Below, piece by piece: positions 33,602-41,962 of a DNA stretch of 64,000 nucleotides (position 1 is the stretch's first letter; the number at the start of each line of letters is the position of its first letter). Made by a program: the position numbers and the translations under genes. The notes beneath the pieces were generated by a model that was given only the letters and a program-made list of their open reading frames with translations, did not search any database and was not told the DNA's origin. The stretch covers positions 1 through 64,000 of the forward strand of contig JANQNQ010000003.1 of the NCBI GenBank assembly GCA_028279515.1, written 5' to 3'. Source of the stretch: Flavobacteriaceae bacterium (GTDB lineage Bacteria > Bacteroidota > Bacteroidia > Flavobacteriales > Flavobacteriaceae).

Positions 33602-35782
33602 TTACTTGATGATCTTAGATGTAATAATGGTTCTTCCAGAAGCGTCAGCTGCAGTCAAAAAGTAGATACCTTCAGAAAGCTCGGCGGTATCCAACTCGAT
33701 GGGAGAACCATCGCTTTGCACTTCTGATTCAAAGATTCGTTGTCCTGTGAGTGTATATATCTCAACAGACAAAGCTCCTCTGTAGTTTGTATGAATATTG
33801 ATTCGGTTTTCAAACGGATTTGGATACACCTGTGTTTCAATCGAGTTAATGTCATCAACACTCAACACACCTGTAAAATATTGATTGGCCAATGCGAAGG
33901 CGTCCTTTCCAATTTTATCACCGATAATTCTTCCGCGTATATCGTCAATAGGAGGGTGGATTCCTCCCCAAATACGAGAAAGACTCGTCTGGTCAGAAGC
34001 ATCTCTATAGGTTGCCCATTGTAACGTAAAACTTTCCGTAGGTCCTTCCTCAAAAACAAGGAAATCATTTTGTGTCACCGAAAAGGTTCCCATTCCGCCA
34101 GGAAAAAAGGCATCACCCGTAATGAGCGTAAGCACTTCTGCTGCTGCTCTTGAGAACGTCGAATGCCCAGAAACATAGCCCGCAAAAGGAGGTGTTACAA
34201 AAGTAGGTCGTTGGTAAGGCCACCAATGTGTACCCAAGATCCAATCAACACCAGCAACATCCGTATCTGGATTGGTGATGAAATCGGGGCCTTTCCAGGA
34301 CATGACCTTGATCTTCCCTACATTCTCATCACCTGTACCAGCAAGTGGATCTCCAGTTTCGACAAGTTCGATCAGTCCGGGGATCAAAGGAAGTCCGTGT
34401 GGGTCAAAACTCGCCAACGCTGGGTTTGTACTTTGTCCTTTAGATGCCATATATCGAATCGCCGAAATAGGCCTGACATAGTCATAATATCCTTTAACTC
34501 CCCATGTATTTATCGCAGAATCATGCATGGCACCACCAAGCGTCACATAACTTTTAACGTCCCACTCAAGGTCGCTTAAGGTGGCCCCTTGGCCATTCCA
34601 TTGTTTTACGGTTTGGGCATGGTCACTCACGTAATTCATGATCGTGAACCAGTGTCCGGGAGGTGTTTCAGAATCGGGTCCGTCTGCCCAAAACTCTGCC
34701 AACACGCGCGCATAATCAGCACGTTTTACCATCTGTGCCGTATACGGTGCCATGGTGACGGGATTTTGTGTATGACCCGTTCCGCTATCTCCACCAGCTG
34801 TGAAATTGTAAAAAGACTTGTATTCTTCAAAAGTAGAAGGAAAGGCCGTTATATCAACATTTCCGATTGAACCCGGAGAAATATCGATCTCTGTGGTATC
34901 GTTGGGGTCTAGATGCGCAGACCATGCAATGACCAAGGCAAAGTGCCATTTATAAGGATCATCGATACCGTCTGATGCTGAATTCTGAATATATACAGGA
35001 GCGCCTGGATCGTTGTAGACATAACAATCAAATCCGTTGTTCAGAATTTGAAGGTCTGATGGCTCCAAACAAAACGCGCTAACTTCGCCCCATTCAGGAC
35101 TTAAGAACGCTGGAGTGTCTAGCGGAAAAGGGTTTCCGCTTTGATCGATAAAAACATCAAATGCTAAAGGTTGCCAGCGATTTGGATCGATTCCAGAATT
35201 ATCTTCATAAAGCTCTAATATCAACGGGCTATTCGTTGGTGTGTAGTGCAAATTGGCATAATCGTTTGCCTCATTCGCGTTGTCTTGGTTTCCGAAGGCA
35301 ATCATACGATCGGCCAAGTAATTACCCAATGCCGCATATGAATTGGTACTATAATCAATAGAGGTAAAACTGGTATTATACCCATACGATTCGAACAAGG
35401 TGGTAAATGCTGGTAATGAAGTAGCACTTCCGGGAGAGTTTGTAAAACGATGGGTCAGCAAACGATACATCGCATAGCTGATGATCTCATGTCTGGCAGC
35501 AGCGACATCGGTCGGTGTTGCTATTCCATTAAAAGGTGTTGTAAAACCATTGAAGGTCTTGCCCAAAAAGAGGGTTTCGGCTTGCCCGTCGAAGACAGCC
35601 CAAGCGTCATACATCAGCACGGAGCTGTGAAAAAGATTTCGAGCATGTACCGTTGGACGTGCATAGTCATTTCGAATGGCATTTAATAGTGACTCATTCC
35701 AATCACGAGCTACTGAATGTTGCGTAAAACCTTGTGTGAAGCAGATAAGTGCTACAACACAACTGAGTAGTAGTTTCTTCAT
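33602..35782 (-). CDS. T9SS-exported vanadium-haloperoxidase-like PAP2 protein
   Basis: A 726-residue secreted enzyme: signal peptide MKKLLLSCVVALICFTQGFTQ, a helical vanadium-dependent haloperoxidase/PAP2 domain, and a type A T9SS sorting domain (VYPNPFENRINIHTNYRG, TAELSEGIYFLTA, IITSKIIK). The vanadate/phosphate site is intact: YQRPTF, then GYVSGHSTFSRAAAEVLT, then SRIWGGIHPPIDDIRG, i.e. the R, SGH and R-IH elements. Whether it halogenates or acts as acid phosphatase cannot be decided from sequence. ATG 35782. A TAAGTTTG promoter box lies at 35799-35806 on the minus strand. Confidence 0.9.
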   Translation of the reverse strand: MKKLLLSCVVALICFTQGFTQHSVARDWNESLLNAIRNDYARPTVHARNLFHSSVLMYDAWAVFDGQAETLFLGKTFNGFTTPFNGIATPTDVAAARHEIISYAMYRLLTHRFTNSPGSATSLPAFTTLFESYGYNTSFTSIDYSTNSYAALGNYLADRMIAFGNQDNANEANDYANLHYTPTNSPLILELYEDNSGIDPNRWQPLAFDVFIDQSGNPFPLDTPAFLSPEWGEVSAFCLEPSDLQILNNGFDCYVYNDPGAPVYIQNSASDGIDDPYKWHFALVIAWSAHLDPNDTTEIDISPGSIGNVDITAFPSTFEEYKSFYNFTAGGDSGTGHTQNPVTMAPYTAQMVKRADYARVLAEFWADGPDSETPPGHWFTIMNYVSDHAQTVKQWNGQGATLSDLEWDVKSYVTLGGAMHDSAINTWGVKGYYDYVRPISAIRYMASKGQSTNPALASFDPHGLPLIPGLIELVETGDPLAGTGDENVGKIKVMSWKGPDFITNPDTDVAGVDWILGTHWWPYQRPTFVTPPFAGYVSGHSTFSRAAAEVLTLITGDAFFPGGMGTFSVTQNDFLVFEEGPTESFTLQWATYRDASDQTSLSRIWGGIHPPIDDIRGRIIGDKIGKDAFALANQYFTGVLSVDDINSIETQVYPNPFENRINIHTNYRGALSVEIYTLTGQRIFESEVQSDGSPIELDTAELSEGIYFLTAADASGRTIITSKIIK

Positions 35783-35798
35783 AGGCGGGAAGTTTAGA

Positions 35799-35806
35799 CA
35801 AACTTA
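35799..35806 (-). promoter_or_regulatory. Bacteroidota -7 box (TAAGTTTG) for the haloperoxidase gene
   Basis: Minus-strand TAAGTTTG fits TAnnTTTG and lies 17 bp before the ATG at 35782, giving a short leader. No TTTG -33 box is evident. Confidence 0.5.
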
Positions 35807-35827
35807 CTAAAAATTGTTGTGAGTGTC

Positions 35828-35847
35828 ATTCCCGAGGAAGCGGGAAT
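35828..35847. repeat. Short dispersed palindromic repeat (ATTCCCG/CGGGAAT)
   Basis: A 7-bp perfect stem ATTCCCG...CGGGAAT with a 6-nt loop, preceded by GTC and followed by CTTTT. This is the GTCATTCCCG...CGGGAATC type of small palindrome scattered in many genomes. A heptamer stretch (AGTACTG, AGTATTG, AGATTTA) follows at 35878-35898. Confidence 0.7.
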
Positions 35848-35971
35848 CTTTTCATGTTTATTAGATGTTATTGAAAAGTACTGAGTATTGAGATTTAAAT
35901 AGTTAGAAATACAAAACTCAAAGTGCGAGAACTGATAAACAGCAACCACCAAAAACACGTATTTTCCTCTA

Positions 35972-36002
35972 TTGTGTGATGCCGTAACCGATGGTACCTT
36001 TG
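35972..36002 (+). promoter_or_regulatory. Bacteroidota promoter (TTG-N20-TACCTTTG)
   Basis: TTG at 35972-35974, a 20-bp spacer and TACCTTTG at 35995-36002: both elements of the Bacteroidota consensus at the correct spacing, 49 bp before the ATG of the flavin amine oxidase gene. Confidence 0.7.
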
Positions 36003-36051
36003 GGAGAAGCGCACAAAGTACTAATTAACAACCCCTTAAAGACGAAAAGTC

Positions 36052-38130
36052 ATGAGTTATCTTTCATTTAACCCAGGAAACAAAGCATCAGAAGACGCCA
36101 ACAACAATAAAGGTTCGGTAAGACGCGCCTTTTCGAAATGGTTGATCGACAAATATGGAGGCAATTATCAAAGTGCCTTAAAAACCCAGCGTTCTAGAAA
36201 AGAAGCATCAAGTTTAAGAGCATCATTGAGTGCGAGTCCAGAAGATAGGGGTGTTAAAGAGCCTATGGTCGGAATCGTAGGCGGTGGTTTCGCTGGGCTC
36301 TTCTCAGGTTTAATCCTTCAGTCGTTGGGAATTGAATGCGAAATATTCGAAAGCACCGATAGAGTAGGCGGAAGGATCGACACATGGTATTCAACCGAAT
36401 ACAATCCGAAGGATAAAAACAACAGTGCCTTATACGGCGAAGTAGGAGGAATGCGTGTTCCGCAGTTTGCGCCAGATATGCTGCCAGTGCAGCAATTAGC
36501 TCTATCGTTGAATGCCGTGTTAAAGCGCAATGGACTTGCTGAAAAAGCTGTGAAGTGGCGTAAGTTCTACTACAACTCAGAAGTACAACGTTTGCGCTAC
36601 AACAATATGAAAGAACCCATCATTGCCAAGTATGCATCGCTGAATTCTTTGAACTTTGGTGTCAAAGAAGGTGGTGATCTCCCTATGGTCTGGGTTACCG
36701 AGGTGAACAATAAAGGGCAAGCACCATACCTTCCGATCAATATGATTCTTGATAAGGTAAACACACCTTTTATCGATGCCATCAATAAAGATTTTGACGA
36801 AGGTTTTGAACTGCTCATGAAATACGATCATTATTCGATGTGGGGCTATTTGGCCAATGAATTCACATTGGGTCAGCTAGATGAATACTACAATCCAGAA
36901 ATGGGCGCTAAATCAGATAATCTTCCGTATGGGGTGATCAGTTATTTGGAAACGCTGAATGTAGGCACAGGCATGTACAGTGTTTCCTTTGTAGAGATGG
37001 TCTTAGCTACCTATGATTGGAGCGGAAGTAAAAATCCGTATGACAAATCAGACCCCAACGTATATATGGTCACTGTAGATAATGGAATGCAACATTTTCC
37101 GGATGCATGCCGAACGGTTCTTGACCTAGAATTAGGCGTACAACCCAATGACGGGATTCGTGCTCAAGTGGAAATAGGCATGGCCAAAGGAGTCGACGGA
37201 AGCCAGGGATATTCGCCTTCAAACTTAACAGAAGATGCACAACCGCCAGCATCTGTGCCGCCGGCTGATCCTCCAAAGCCCGAGCCAGCGCCTCCTTCTG
37301 GTAAAAAGCAACGCGTCTTTATGAATCATAAAGTGGTGCAAGTAGACCATGATACATCATTGTACAATGGTCATGGAGGCATGAAAGTGACCGTTGAGAA
37401 TAACGGACAAACCAAAGAAAAGCAATATCCATATGTAATTAGCACCTTGCCAAACGGAGCCTATTTAAGCGGACAATTAAAAACGAATTTCTTCGACAAA
37501 CTCTCGTTCTCAAAGGCACGCGCCATACGCGAATGCAACTATATGCCTTCGTTTAAAGCTTTTATAACGTTCAAAAGTCAGTTTTGGGCTAAGCTAGGAA
37601 AGCGACAAGGAAAAGGGCTCGGTGTAGCAGCATCAGATCGTCCGAATAGACAAATTGTATATCCATCTTACGGATACGATTCAGAAGTAGGTGTATTGCA
37701 GATCTACTGCTGGGCACAGGATGCAGAACGTATGGGTGCTCTTAGCGATGAAGAACGTGTAAACGAATGCCTCAAAGGAATTGCCTATATCTACCCTGAA
37801 GTAGATGTCTACAGTGAATTTGTAGGATACAAGCCCGAAGTGACAACAAAGACTTGGTTCTGGGATAACCATGCGGGTGGGGGAGCCTTCGCATTATTTG
37901 CTCCAGGGCAGTTTAAAAACTTATATCCAACCTTATTGACACCTGAGTTTGACGGATGCCTTAACATTGCTGGCGAATGTTGCTCGGTACACCATGGTTG
38001 GATCGTAGGGGCATTAGATTCGGCTTACAATGCAGTGAACAATATACTTAAGCAGGCAGGAGCCACCGACAAGATCAAACTCATGGAAGAAATCTGGGGC
38101 AAACAGTCAGAACCTGATGCGGGAGTGTAA
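36052..38130 (+). CDS. Flavin-containing amine oxidase family protein
   Basis: A 692-residue FAD enzyme of the monoamine/L-amino-acid oxidase fold, cytoplasmic (no signal). After a ~70-residue basic N-terminal extension comes the FAD motif VGIVGGGFAGLFSG (GGGFAG at 77-82), E100 and DRVGGRID. A Pro-rich linker of about 30 residues (~395-425: PPADPPKPEPAPPSG) splits the substrate domain. The C-terminus has the second flavin motif LNIAGECCSVHHGWIVGALDSAYNAV. The amine substrate is unknown. It has its own promoter. The next gene is 304 bp away across heptamer repeats, so cotranscription with the EamA transporter is uncertain. Confidence 0.88.
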   Translation: MSYLSFNPGNKASEDANNNKGSVRRAFSKWLIDKYGGNYQSALKTQRSRKEASSLRASLSASPEDRGVKEPMVGIVGGGFAGLFSGLILQSLGIECEIFESTDRVGGRIDTWYSTEYNPKDKNNSALYGEVGGMRVPQFAPDMLPVQQLALSLNAVLKRNGLAEKAVKWRKFYYNSEVQRLRYNNMKEPIIAKYASLNSLNFGVKEGGDLPMVWVTEVNNKGQAPYLPINMILDKVNTPFIDAINKDFDEGFELLMKYDHYSMWGYLANEFTLGQLDEYYNPEMGAKSDNLPYGVISYLETLNVGTGMYSVSFVEMVLATYDWSGSKNPYDKSDPNVYMVTVDNGMQHFPDACRTVLDLELGVQPNDGIRAQVEIGMAKGVDGSQGYSPSNLTEDAQPPASVPPADPPKPEPAPPSGKKQRVFMNHKVVQVDHDTSLYNGHGGMKVTVENNGQTKEKQYPYVISTLPNGAYLSGQLKTNFFDKLSFSKARAIRECNYMPSFKAFITFKSQFWAKLGKRQGKGLGVAASDRPNRQIVYPSYGYDSEVGVLQIYCWAQDAERMGALSDEERVNECLKGIAYIYPEVDVYSEFVGYKPEVTTKTWFWDNHAGGGAFALFAPGQFKNLYPTLLTPEFDGCLNIAGECCSVHHGWIVGALDSAYNAVNNILKQAGATDKIKLMEEIWGKQSEPDAGV

Positions 38131-38350
38131 AATGTGAAAGTACAAAGTATTAAGTACTGAGTATTGAGATTTGAGATGTTAGATAATTTTGAATGTTGGA
38201 TCAGACACAAGACACTAGAACCAAGAGACAAGACATGCCTTTGAATTCGGACGTGTTATCCATGAGCGAAAGAATAAATCCTTACCTAATATCTCAATAC
38301 TCTAGACTAAAAACATTAATTCATTATCTCATCAATTCATTATTCCATTG
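38131..38350. repeat. Intergenic heptamer-repeat cluster with inverted arms
   Basis: Three blocks: GAGT type (AGTACAA, AGTATTA, AGTACTG, AGTATTG, AGATTTG, AGATGTT) at 38140-38181; AAGAC type (ATCAGAC, ACAAGAC, ACTAGAA, CCAAGAG, ACAAGAC) at 38200-38234; and TC type at 38285-38350. GAGTATTGAGAT (38159-38170) is exactly complementary to ATCTCAATACTC (38291-38302), so the region can fold back over a ~120-nt loop. Confidence 0.8.
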
Positions 38351-38434
38351 ATAGAATAACCATAATCAATAGTATGTAGCAAATAATCAATAAACAATCT
38401 GTTATCTTTACGAGGACTAATCATAACCACCCTT

Positions 38435-39352
38435 ATGTCAAAATCCTCGAATACGGTACTCATCGTACTTGCTTTTTTTGCCATCTATGTTATTTGGGGA
38501 TCTACATATCTCTTAAACAAAATTGCCGTCACAGAGTTGCCTCCGTTTATGTTGGCAGGCATTCGCTTTACCATTGCGGGTTTGTTAATATTCTTGCTGT
38601 GTAAGTTGCTACGCATCCCAATTGGCATACGAGTAAAACAACTAAAGAATACCATCATTGCAGGCTTCTTGTTTTTAACCCTTGGAAACGGTATTGCTGT
38701 ATGGGCCTTAAAATATATCGACAGTGGTTTTGCTGCACTTGAAATTGCCGCACAACCTTTAGTCGTATTGTTGATGATGCGCATTTTACAAGGGAAGAAA
38801 ATACAACCTATGTCCATCATCGGAGTGGTTCTAGGTGCCATAGGAATGTATTTGCTCGTAAGCCAGCAACAATTGATTACAGACGAAAATTCTGTGATTG
38901 GTATGATCATGATATTTGCATGCATGGTCAGTTGGGCCTATGGAAGTATTTTTGTCGGAGACGCCGACCTTCCGCAAAACTACTTTGTCAACACAGCCTA
39001 TCAAATGTTGGCGGGCGGGTTCATGATGATGTTAATAAGTCCGATGTTTGGAGAAGAGTGGAGCTCTCCCTTCACATGGAGTACGGATGTGATTTGGTCT
39101 ATGATATTATTGATCGTCTTCGGAAGCATCGTGGCTTTTACCTCCTTTAACTATTTGCTGAAATTCGTTTCCCCTGAAAAGGTGGCTACTTCAACTTATG
39201 TTAATCCGATCATCGCTTTGTTCTTAGGTTGGTATTTCTTAGACGAGCAGATAACGACACAATCTATGATTGCCGCAGCAGTGCTACTTACAGGTGTTTA
39301 CTTCATCAACACCAAACGAAAATGGATACGGGGATTGCGATTTTTTAAATAA
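38435..39352 (+). CDS. EamA/DMT-family transporter
   Basis: A 305-residue inner-membrane permease with ten predicted helices in two EamA repeats. Repeat 1 opens with FFAIYVIWGSTYLLNKIAV; repeat 2 with MIFACMVSWAYGSIFVGDADL; the end of each has the VLLGAIG/VLLTGVYFI pattern. Members export amino acids, metabolites or drugs; the substrate cannot be assigned. It lies between the amine oxidase and the metallohydrolase triad, all on the same strand, but separated from both by 300-550 bp of repeat-rich DNA, so a functional link is only suggestive. Confidence 0.9.
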   Translation: MSKSSNTVLIVLAFFAIYVIWGSTYLLNKIAVTELPPFMLAGIRFTIAGLLIFLLCKLLRIPIGIRVKQLKNTIIAGFLFLTLGNGIAVWALKYIDSGFAALEIAAQPLVVLLMMRILQGKKIQPMSIIGVVLGAIGMYLLVSQQQLITDENSVIGMIMIFACMVSWAYGSIFVGDADLPQNYFVNTAYQMLAGGFMMMLISPMFGEEWSSPFTWSTDVIWSMILLIVFGSIVAFTSFNYLLKFVSPEKVATSTYVNPIIALFLGWYFLDEQITTQSMIAAAVLLTGVYFINTKRKWIRGLRFFK

Positions 39353-39353
39353 A

Positions 39354-39410
39354 ATTCCCGCGCCTACGTTCTTCGTGGCTTTAGCGCAGAAGAAAGGCAG
39401 GAATCTGTTT
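39354..39410. repeat. Imperfect hairpin remnant after the EamA gene
   Basis: ATTCCCGCGCC...GGCAGGAAT, a long imperfect inverted repeat directly after the EamA stop codon. Its ends resemble the ATTCCCG palindrome at 35828. It may serve as the EamA terminator. Confidence 0.45.
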
Positions 39411-39483
39411 CTCGTTTCTTGTTTTTGTAGTCGCCACGAATCCACAAATGTTATTTATTCGCTAATCGCTATTTCCTATTTCT

Positions 39484-39652
39484 TTGTACTTAATACTTAG
39501 TACTCTTTGCAATGAATAAATTAGTTAATGTCTATATGATTTAATGTTAGATTATAGGTATACATATTATTAACTTAACATTTTACACTTAATACTAACA
39601 CCCAATACCTGACACCTCACATCTCACATCTCACATCTCATATCTAACATTA
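39484..39652. repeat. Heptamer-repeat clusters upstream of the triad
   Basis: Two TC-type blocks: TGTACTT, AATACTT, AGTACTC (39485-39505), and the longer series AATACTA, ACACCCA, ATACCTG, ACACCTC, ACATCTC x3, ATATCTA (39590-39652) in 7-bp register. The rest of 39353-39904 shows no ORF and no clear TAnnTTTG promoter, so the start of triad transcription is not located. Confidence 0.8.
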
Positions 39653-39904
39653 AAGTATTGCCATAAAATATGTGAGGGATTTCCTCAGTTAAAAGAATTT
39701 TTACTACCTTAATTTTATAGAGGCGTGACGAAACGATCCTATAGCCAAGCGAACATGCCATTTCCCTCAAATTTTTAGCGTACATAACCAACATTTGTTT
39801 GGTGCTACCTTTATGTGAAATACCTAGAAATGGGGATGTTTTACTTTTTGATTAATACGTAAGTTGTAGTATTTGAAAACATAATTGTACCTAAGACACT
39901 GATT

Positions 39905-41956
39905 ATGGGATTACCTTCTATTCGCAAATTAAGAGGATACGCTTTTGATCCATCGCTTTCAAACCAAATTGATACGTTTCAGATCAATGAGATCATCTAT
40001 GAAATTCCATGGGAAGAGATCAATTACGAAAATGGTGTGCTAGAAGGCGAGTATATCGAGATTGTAGATTATGACCCAACAGTCGATGAGTTTTACGAAG
40101 TTGTAGATCTAGACGATAAATTCGTTCTAGCTAACGACGGACTAAATCCAAGTGAGAGCAATCCACAATTTCATCAGCAAATGGTTTATGCGGTGGTCAT
40201 GACAACCATCAAGAATTTTGAACACGCTTTAGGAAGAAAGATTCTGTGGTCAAGAAGACGGTTAGAATATGACAAAAGCAAGGGAAAAGATGTTTATGAA
40301 GAATACATAGATAAATTACGCATCTATCCACACGCCATGCGCGAGGCCAATGCCTATTACAGTCCGCAAAAAAAGGCATTGCTCTTCGGGTATTTTCATT
40401 CGAATCCTACAGACCAGGCACTGCAAATGCCCGGATCACTAGTGTTTACCTGTCTCAGTCATGACATCATCGCTCATGAAACGACCCACGCCATTTTAGA
40501 CGGAATGCAAAAGTATTACAATGAGCCTAGAAATCCGGATGTATTGGCCTTTCATGAAGCCTTTGCTGATATCGTGGCCTTGTTTCAACATTTTTCATTT
40601 CCAGAAGTGCTAAAGCACCAAATAGCAAAAACACGTGGTCGATTGGATCAGCAAAATATTTTAGGCGAATTGGCCCAGCAATTTGGAGTGGCCGTAGGTA
40701 ACTATGGAGGATTAAGGGATGCAATTGGTGGATATGATGACAAAACCGAAAAGAAAAAGTGGAAGCCAAAGAAACCCAATCCAAGGGACTATGCAAATAT
40801 CCTCGAACCACATGCTCGAGGTAGTATTTTGGTCGCCGCCGTATTTGAGGCTTTTTTATCTGTATATAAAAGAAGGGTTGAAGATCTGTATCGAATAGCT
40901 TCTAACGGCACAGGAATCCTCCCCGAAGGAGACTTGCATCCAGATCTAGTCAATCGTTTAGCAAAAGAGGCCGCAAAGACATCTAAGCATATATTGAATA
41001 TCTGTATTCGAGCGGTTGACTATTGCCCGCCAGTAGACATCACCTTTGGTGATTACTTACGAGCCATCGTTACGGCCGATTATGATGCGACCAAAAAGGA
41101 CCCTTATGCCTATCGATTGGCCTTCATCGAGGCATTCAAACGTAGAGGAATATATCCAACAGGAATTGCCTCCCTTAGTGTAGAGAGTCTGAGACATCGT
41201 TTTGCGCCAATATCAGATCCAAATGTTGACAACAACGGTTACAATCAGACCATTATGGGGATTCTAGCAAAATTTCTTCGAGACTACGCACACGAGATTG
41301 CCTACATCACCAATCGCCGAAAGATATACGAAATAACAAGCGCGGTAGTCTCAGGAAGAGGTATTCAAAAACTGGAGCGCATCAGCGATAAGATCTCATT
41401 ACATCAAAGAATCGGTGCCAAGTTTAGAGGATCAAGGCACTTCATGAACATGACAGGGTTGGTATTTGATGGAAACAAGGAAGAGTTTGGCATCAGGACC
41501 TCCTTACGTCGACCAAACAACCCTTCCTTTCAAGTACACAATCTTCGATTGGTCTCAAGAGTAGGGCCAGATGGAGATATGATCAATCAGGTGGTTTTTT
41601 CAGTTGTACAACGTTGTGGAGCCAAAATGAAAGACGGAAAGTATGTTGATGGATTTACACCTCCGTACGGAGACGAGTTCATTCCGCAGAGATATGAAGG
41701 GAATGGATTTCAGTTTAGGGGAGGGTGTACCTTTATCATGGACCTCGACTCAGGCGAGTTGAAGTACCTGATTTCAAAGCCTATTTTTATAGAAGACAAA
41801 AACGGAAGAACAGTGCTGAATATCCCAGCCATCGAAAAGCAGTGGGAATATATTCGCAATACCGACATCCATAATGCAAACGAATTTCAACGCTACTTCG
41901 GAAGAGGTATTTCAAACTTTGGATTAGAACCTTTTGCCATGTTGCATCAACACTAA
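39905..41956 (+). CDS. Cytoplasmic M4-like (HExxH+E) metallopeptidase family protein
   Basis: A 683-residue protein with no signal peptide and no membrane segment. Residues ~80-440 resemble the catalytic fold of thermolysin-type gluzincins: H191-E192-T-T-H195 (in IIAHETTHAILDG) and the third zinc ligand E218 in FHEAFADIVAL, 23 residues after H195. M4 peptidases are normally secreted zymogens; here the usual signal, propeptide and C-terminal sorting domain are absent. The C-terminal ~240 residues (HRFAPISDPNVDNN to the end) form a beta-rich domain I do not recognise. It is the first gene of a tight three-gene unit, 6 bp before the MBL gene. Confidence 0.78.
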   Translation: MGLPSIRKLRGYAFDPSLSNQIDTFQINEIIYEIPWEEINYENGVLEGEYIEIVDYDPTVDEFYEVVDLDDKFVLANDGLNPSESNPQFHQQMVYAVVMTTIKNFEHALGRKILWSRRRLEYDKSKGKDVYEEYIDKLRIYPHAMREANAYYSPQKKALLFGYFHSNPTDQALQMPGSLVFTCLSHDIIAHETTHAILDGMQKYYNEPRNPDVLAFHEAFADIVALFQHFSFPEVLKHQIAKTRGRLDQQNILGELAQQFGVAVGNYGGLRDAIGGYDDKTEKKKWKPKKPNPRDYANILEPHARGSILVAAVFEAFLSVYKRRVEDLYRIASNGTGILPEGDLHPDLVNRLAKEAAKTSKHILNICIRAVDYCPPVDITFGDYLRAIVTADYDATKKDPYAYRLAFIEAFKRRGIYPTGIASLSVESLRHRFAPISDPNVDNNGYNQTIMGILAKFLRDYAHEIAYITNRRKIYEITSAVVSGRGIQKLERISDKISLHQRIGAKFRGSRHFMNMTGLVFDGNKEEFGIRTSLRRPNNPSFQVHNLRLVSRVGPDGDMINQVVFSVVQRCGAKMKDGKYVDGFTPPYGDEFIPQRYEGNGFQFRGGCTFIMDLDSGELKYLISKPIFIEDKNGRTVLNIPAIEKQWEYIRNTDIHNANEFQRYFGRGISNFGLEPFAMLHQH

Positions 41957-41962
41957 AAACTT

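Noticed and set aside
34163-34579. 138-codon plus-strand ORF
   Set aside because: It lies wholly inside the haloperoxidase gene on the opposite strand and has no signal, domain or RBS; a shadow of that gene.
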